From positions 1 to 7,090 of the forward strand of contig JAZRKT010000086.1 in assembly GCA_045646465.1 (NCBI GenBank): a stretch of 7,090 nt of DNA, read 5' to 3'. How positions within the stretch are numbered: position 1 is the first letter of the stretch; every line of letters starts with the position of its first letter. This stretch comes from UMGS1387 sp045646465 (lineage in GTDB: Bacteria > Bacillota > Clostridia > Oscillospirales > CAG-382). A program made the translations under genes and the position numbers. The notes beneath the pieces were generated by a model. The model was not told where the DNA came from and searched no databases. It was given only the letters and a program-made list of their open reading frames with translations. Of this stretch, positions 6,505 through 7,090 are shown in pieces.

Positions 6505-6511
6505 CTCCTTT
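6505..6511 (-). promoter_or_regulatory. Strong ribosome binding site with no in-frame ATG
   Basis: AAAGGAG is the only strong Shine-Dalgarno sequence upstream of the phage-like gene. It abuts an ATG (6504-6502) that is out of frame and would give a 21-residue peptide ending at 6439. In the main frame the first suitable codon is ATT at 6500-6498, four bases downstream. This site makes the annotated ATG at 6464 doubtful. Confidence 0.65.
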
Positions 6512-6539
6512 AAAATAAATATTCGTTTTTTATAGCTAT

Positions 6540-6568
6540 ATTATAGCACAGTTGTTCTATTTTTTCAA
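6540..6568 (-). promoter_or_regulatory. Sigma-A-type promoter (extended -10) of the phage-like gene
   Basis: On the minus strand TTGAAA (6568-6563), a 17-base spacer and TATAAT (6545-6540) form a near-consensus promoter, with a TGC extension directly before the -10. The start would fall near 6533, about 22 bases before the AAAGGAG site. The palindrome TATAGCTATA (6531-6540) overlaps the -10 end and start region, and ATTGTTAACAAT (6576-6587) sits seven bases upstream of the -35. Confidence 0.85.
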
Positions 6569-6575
6569 GACATAA

Positions 6576-6587
6576 ATTGTTAACAAT
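6576..6587. promoter_or_regulatory. 12-base perfect palindrome, possible operator
   Basis: ATTGTTAACAAT reads identically on both strands and lies directly upstream of the -35 box of the phage-like gene promoter. Such dyads are typical sizes for dimeric repressor or activator sites, but AT-rich DNA produces them by chance, so the regulatory role is inference. Confidence 0.35.
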
Positions 6588-6662
6588 ATCAAATTCAGTA
6601 TTTTTTTACTTAGACAAACAAATAACGGACAAATTATTGCTTGGTATCAGGAAAATTGCAAC

Positions 6663-6690
6663 AAAAAAGGGCGGTTAATTTACCGTCCTT
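6663..6690 (-). terminator. Rho-independent terminator, minus strand
   Basis: On the minus strand AAGGACGGT and ACCGCCCTT pair as a 9-base stem (one G-U pair) around a 6-base loop, followed by a run of six T (6668-6663). It would end transcripts arriving from the right, beyond position 7090, before the promoter of the phage-like gene. No gene served by it is visible in the window. Confidence 0.7.
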
Positions 6691-6702
6691 ACTTATATAT
6701 AT

Positions 6703-6900
6703 GGTTTAGGTGCAGTTTTCAAAGGCCCCCTTGCCTAAAGGGGGCTGTCTGCAAAGCAGACTGGGGGATTTTTTTGATTGACAAAATCCCTCTTTTGTAT
6801 CCCTCCACCACCTTCGGTGGTCCCCCTCTGGAATCCTCCCACCGTCTGCGACGGTCCCCCCTCCTTTAGGCAAGGAGGGCTTTACAAGGGAGGCTTTTTT
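6703..6900. repeat. Structured MITE-like repeat, complete copy 1
   Basis: This non-coding element is bounded by inverted ends: the arm at 6725-6745 and the arm at 6859-6880 share CCTTGCCTAAAGG in opposite orientation. It packs six hairpins: 6725-6745 (8-base stem), 6747-6761 (GTCTGC/GCAGAC), 6765-6790 (GGGATTTT/AAAATCCC), 6807-6821 (ACCACC/GGTGGT), 6841-6855 (ACCGTC/GACGGT) and 6859-6879 (8-base stem). The loops of the first and last hairpin, GCCTA and TAGGC, are complementary. Flanks GGTTTAG at the left and GGGAGGCTTTTTT at the right seem to belong to it. It encodes no transposase. Similar C/G-rich hairpin repeats are, from memory, common in gut Clostridia. Confidence 0.85.
6799..6866. repeat. 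Internal duplication of a hairpin unit within repeat copy 1
   Basis: Two adjacent units of about 34 bases start at 6799 (ATCCCTCCACC) and 6833 (ATCCTCCCACC), and both continue into a 6-base-stem, 3-base-loop hairpin and a run of C. The stems differ at several positions yet both are fully paired, which suggests that pairing has been maintained. Confidence 0.6.
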
Positions 6901-6940
6901 ATTTCATCATTTTTCTACATATCCATATTGCGACACATAA

Positions 6941-7090
6941 GGTTTAGATGCAACTTATCAAGGGCCCCCTTGCCTAAAGGGGGCTGTCTGCAAAGCAGAC
7001 TGGGGGATTTTTTTGATTGACAAAATCCCTCTTTTGTATCCCTCCACTATCTTCGCCTGCACACTCTCGAAAATCCTCCCACCGTCTACG
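6941..7090. repeat. Structured MITE-like repeat, copy 2, cut by window edge
   Basis: A direct repeat of copy 1, 238-239 bases away. Positions 6963-7047 are identical over 85 bases to 6724-6808. The left flank GGTTTAG is also shared with small differences. After 7047 it diverges: the ACCACC/GGTGGT hairpin is replaced by unpaired sequence, then the pattern resumes with TCCTCCCACCGTCT at 7075-7088. The right end lies outside the window. Confidence 0.85.

Noticed and set aside
6778..7020. 80-codon plus-strand open frame across the repeats
   Set aside because: It runs through both repeat copies and the spacer, encodes Pro/Gly-rich text from hairpin DNA and has no ribosome binding site.
6703..7090. 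CRISPR array
   Set aside because: Only two copies, much longer than CRISPR repeats, with internal inverted ends and no regular spacers.

Overview
The window carries a nearly complete de novo pyrimidine (UMP) biosynthesis operon on the minus strand, read from right to left: pyrC, pyrK, pyrD, pyrF, a small membrane protein gene, pyrE and pyrB. The last gene runs off the left edge. The two-subunit NAD-dependent (class 1B) dihydroorotate dehydrogenase PyrD+PyrK, the strong AGGAGG-type ribosome binding sites, the sigma-A-type promoters and the moderate GC content point to an anaerobic Firmicute of class Clostridia, probably a gut-type member of the Oscillospirales/Ruminococcaceae range. This placement is an inference from gene content and style, not from a database match.

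Layout. Positions 1-1006 hold the 5' part of pyrB (335 codons), which already includes the start of a PyrI-like zinc motif fused to the catalytic chain. Positions 1040-5555 hold pyrE, an unknown two-helix membrane protein, pyrF, pyrD, pyrK and pyrC. From pyrC to pyrE every gene junction is a 1-base or 7-base overlap; only pyrE-pyrB has a gap, of 33 bases. Positions 5587-5615 hold a near-consensus promoter whose predicted start leaves a leader of only about 25 bases, so there is no room for a PyrR-type attenuator. Positions 5679-6464 encode a protein that resembles phage-type replication or DUF6291-like proteins and contains a hexanucleotide-repeat Asn-rich linker. It has its own strong promoter at 6540-6568, but its start codon is in doubt. 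Positions 6465-7090 are non-coding and hold that promoter, a minus-strand terminator at 6663-6690, and two direct copies of a highly structured repeat; the second copy is cut by the window edge.

How the genes work together. PyrB joins carbamoyl phosphate to aspartate, PyrC closes the ring to dihydroorotate, PyrD/PyrK oxidise it to orotate and pass electrons to NAD+, PyrE adds ribose phosphate from PRPP, and PyrF decarboxylates OMP to UMP. Carbamoyl phosphate synthetase (carA/carB) and pyrR are not in the visible part. The least explained items are the membrane protein inside the operon, the PyrB-zinc module fusion without the PyrI nucleotide-binding domain, the phage-like gene with an apparently displaced start, and the hairpin-rich repeats.
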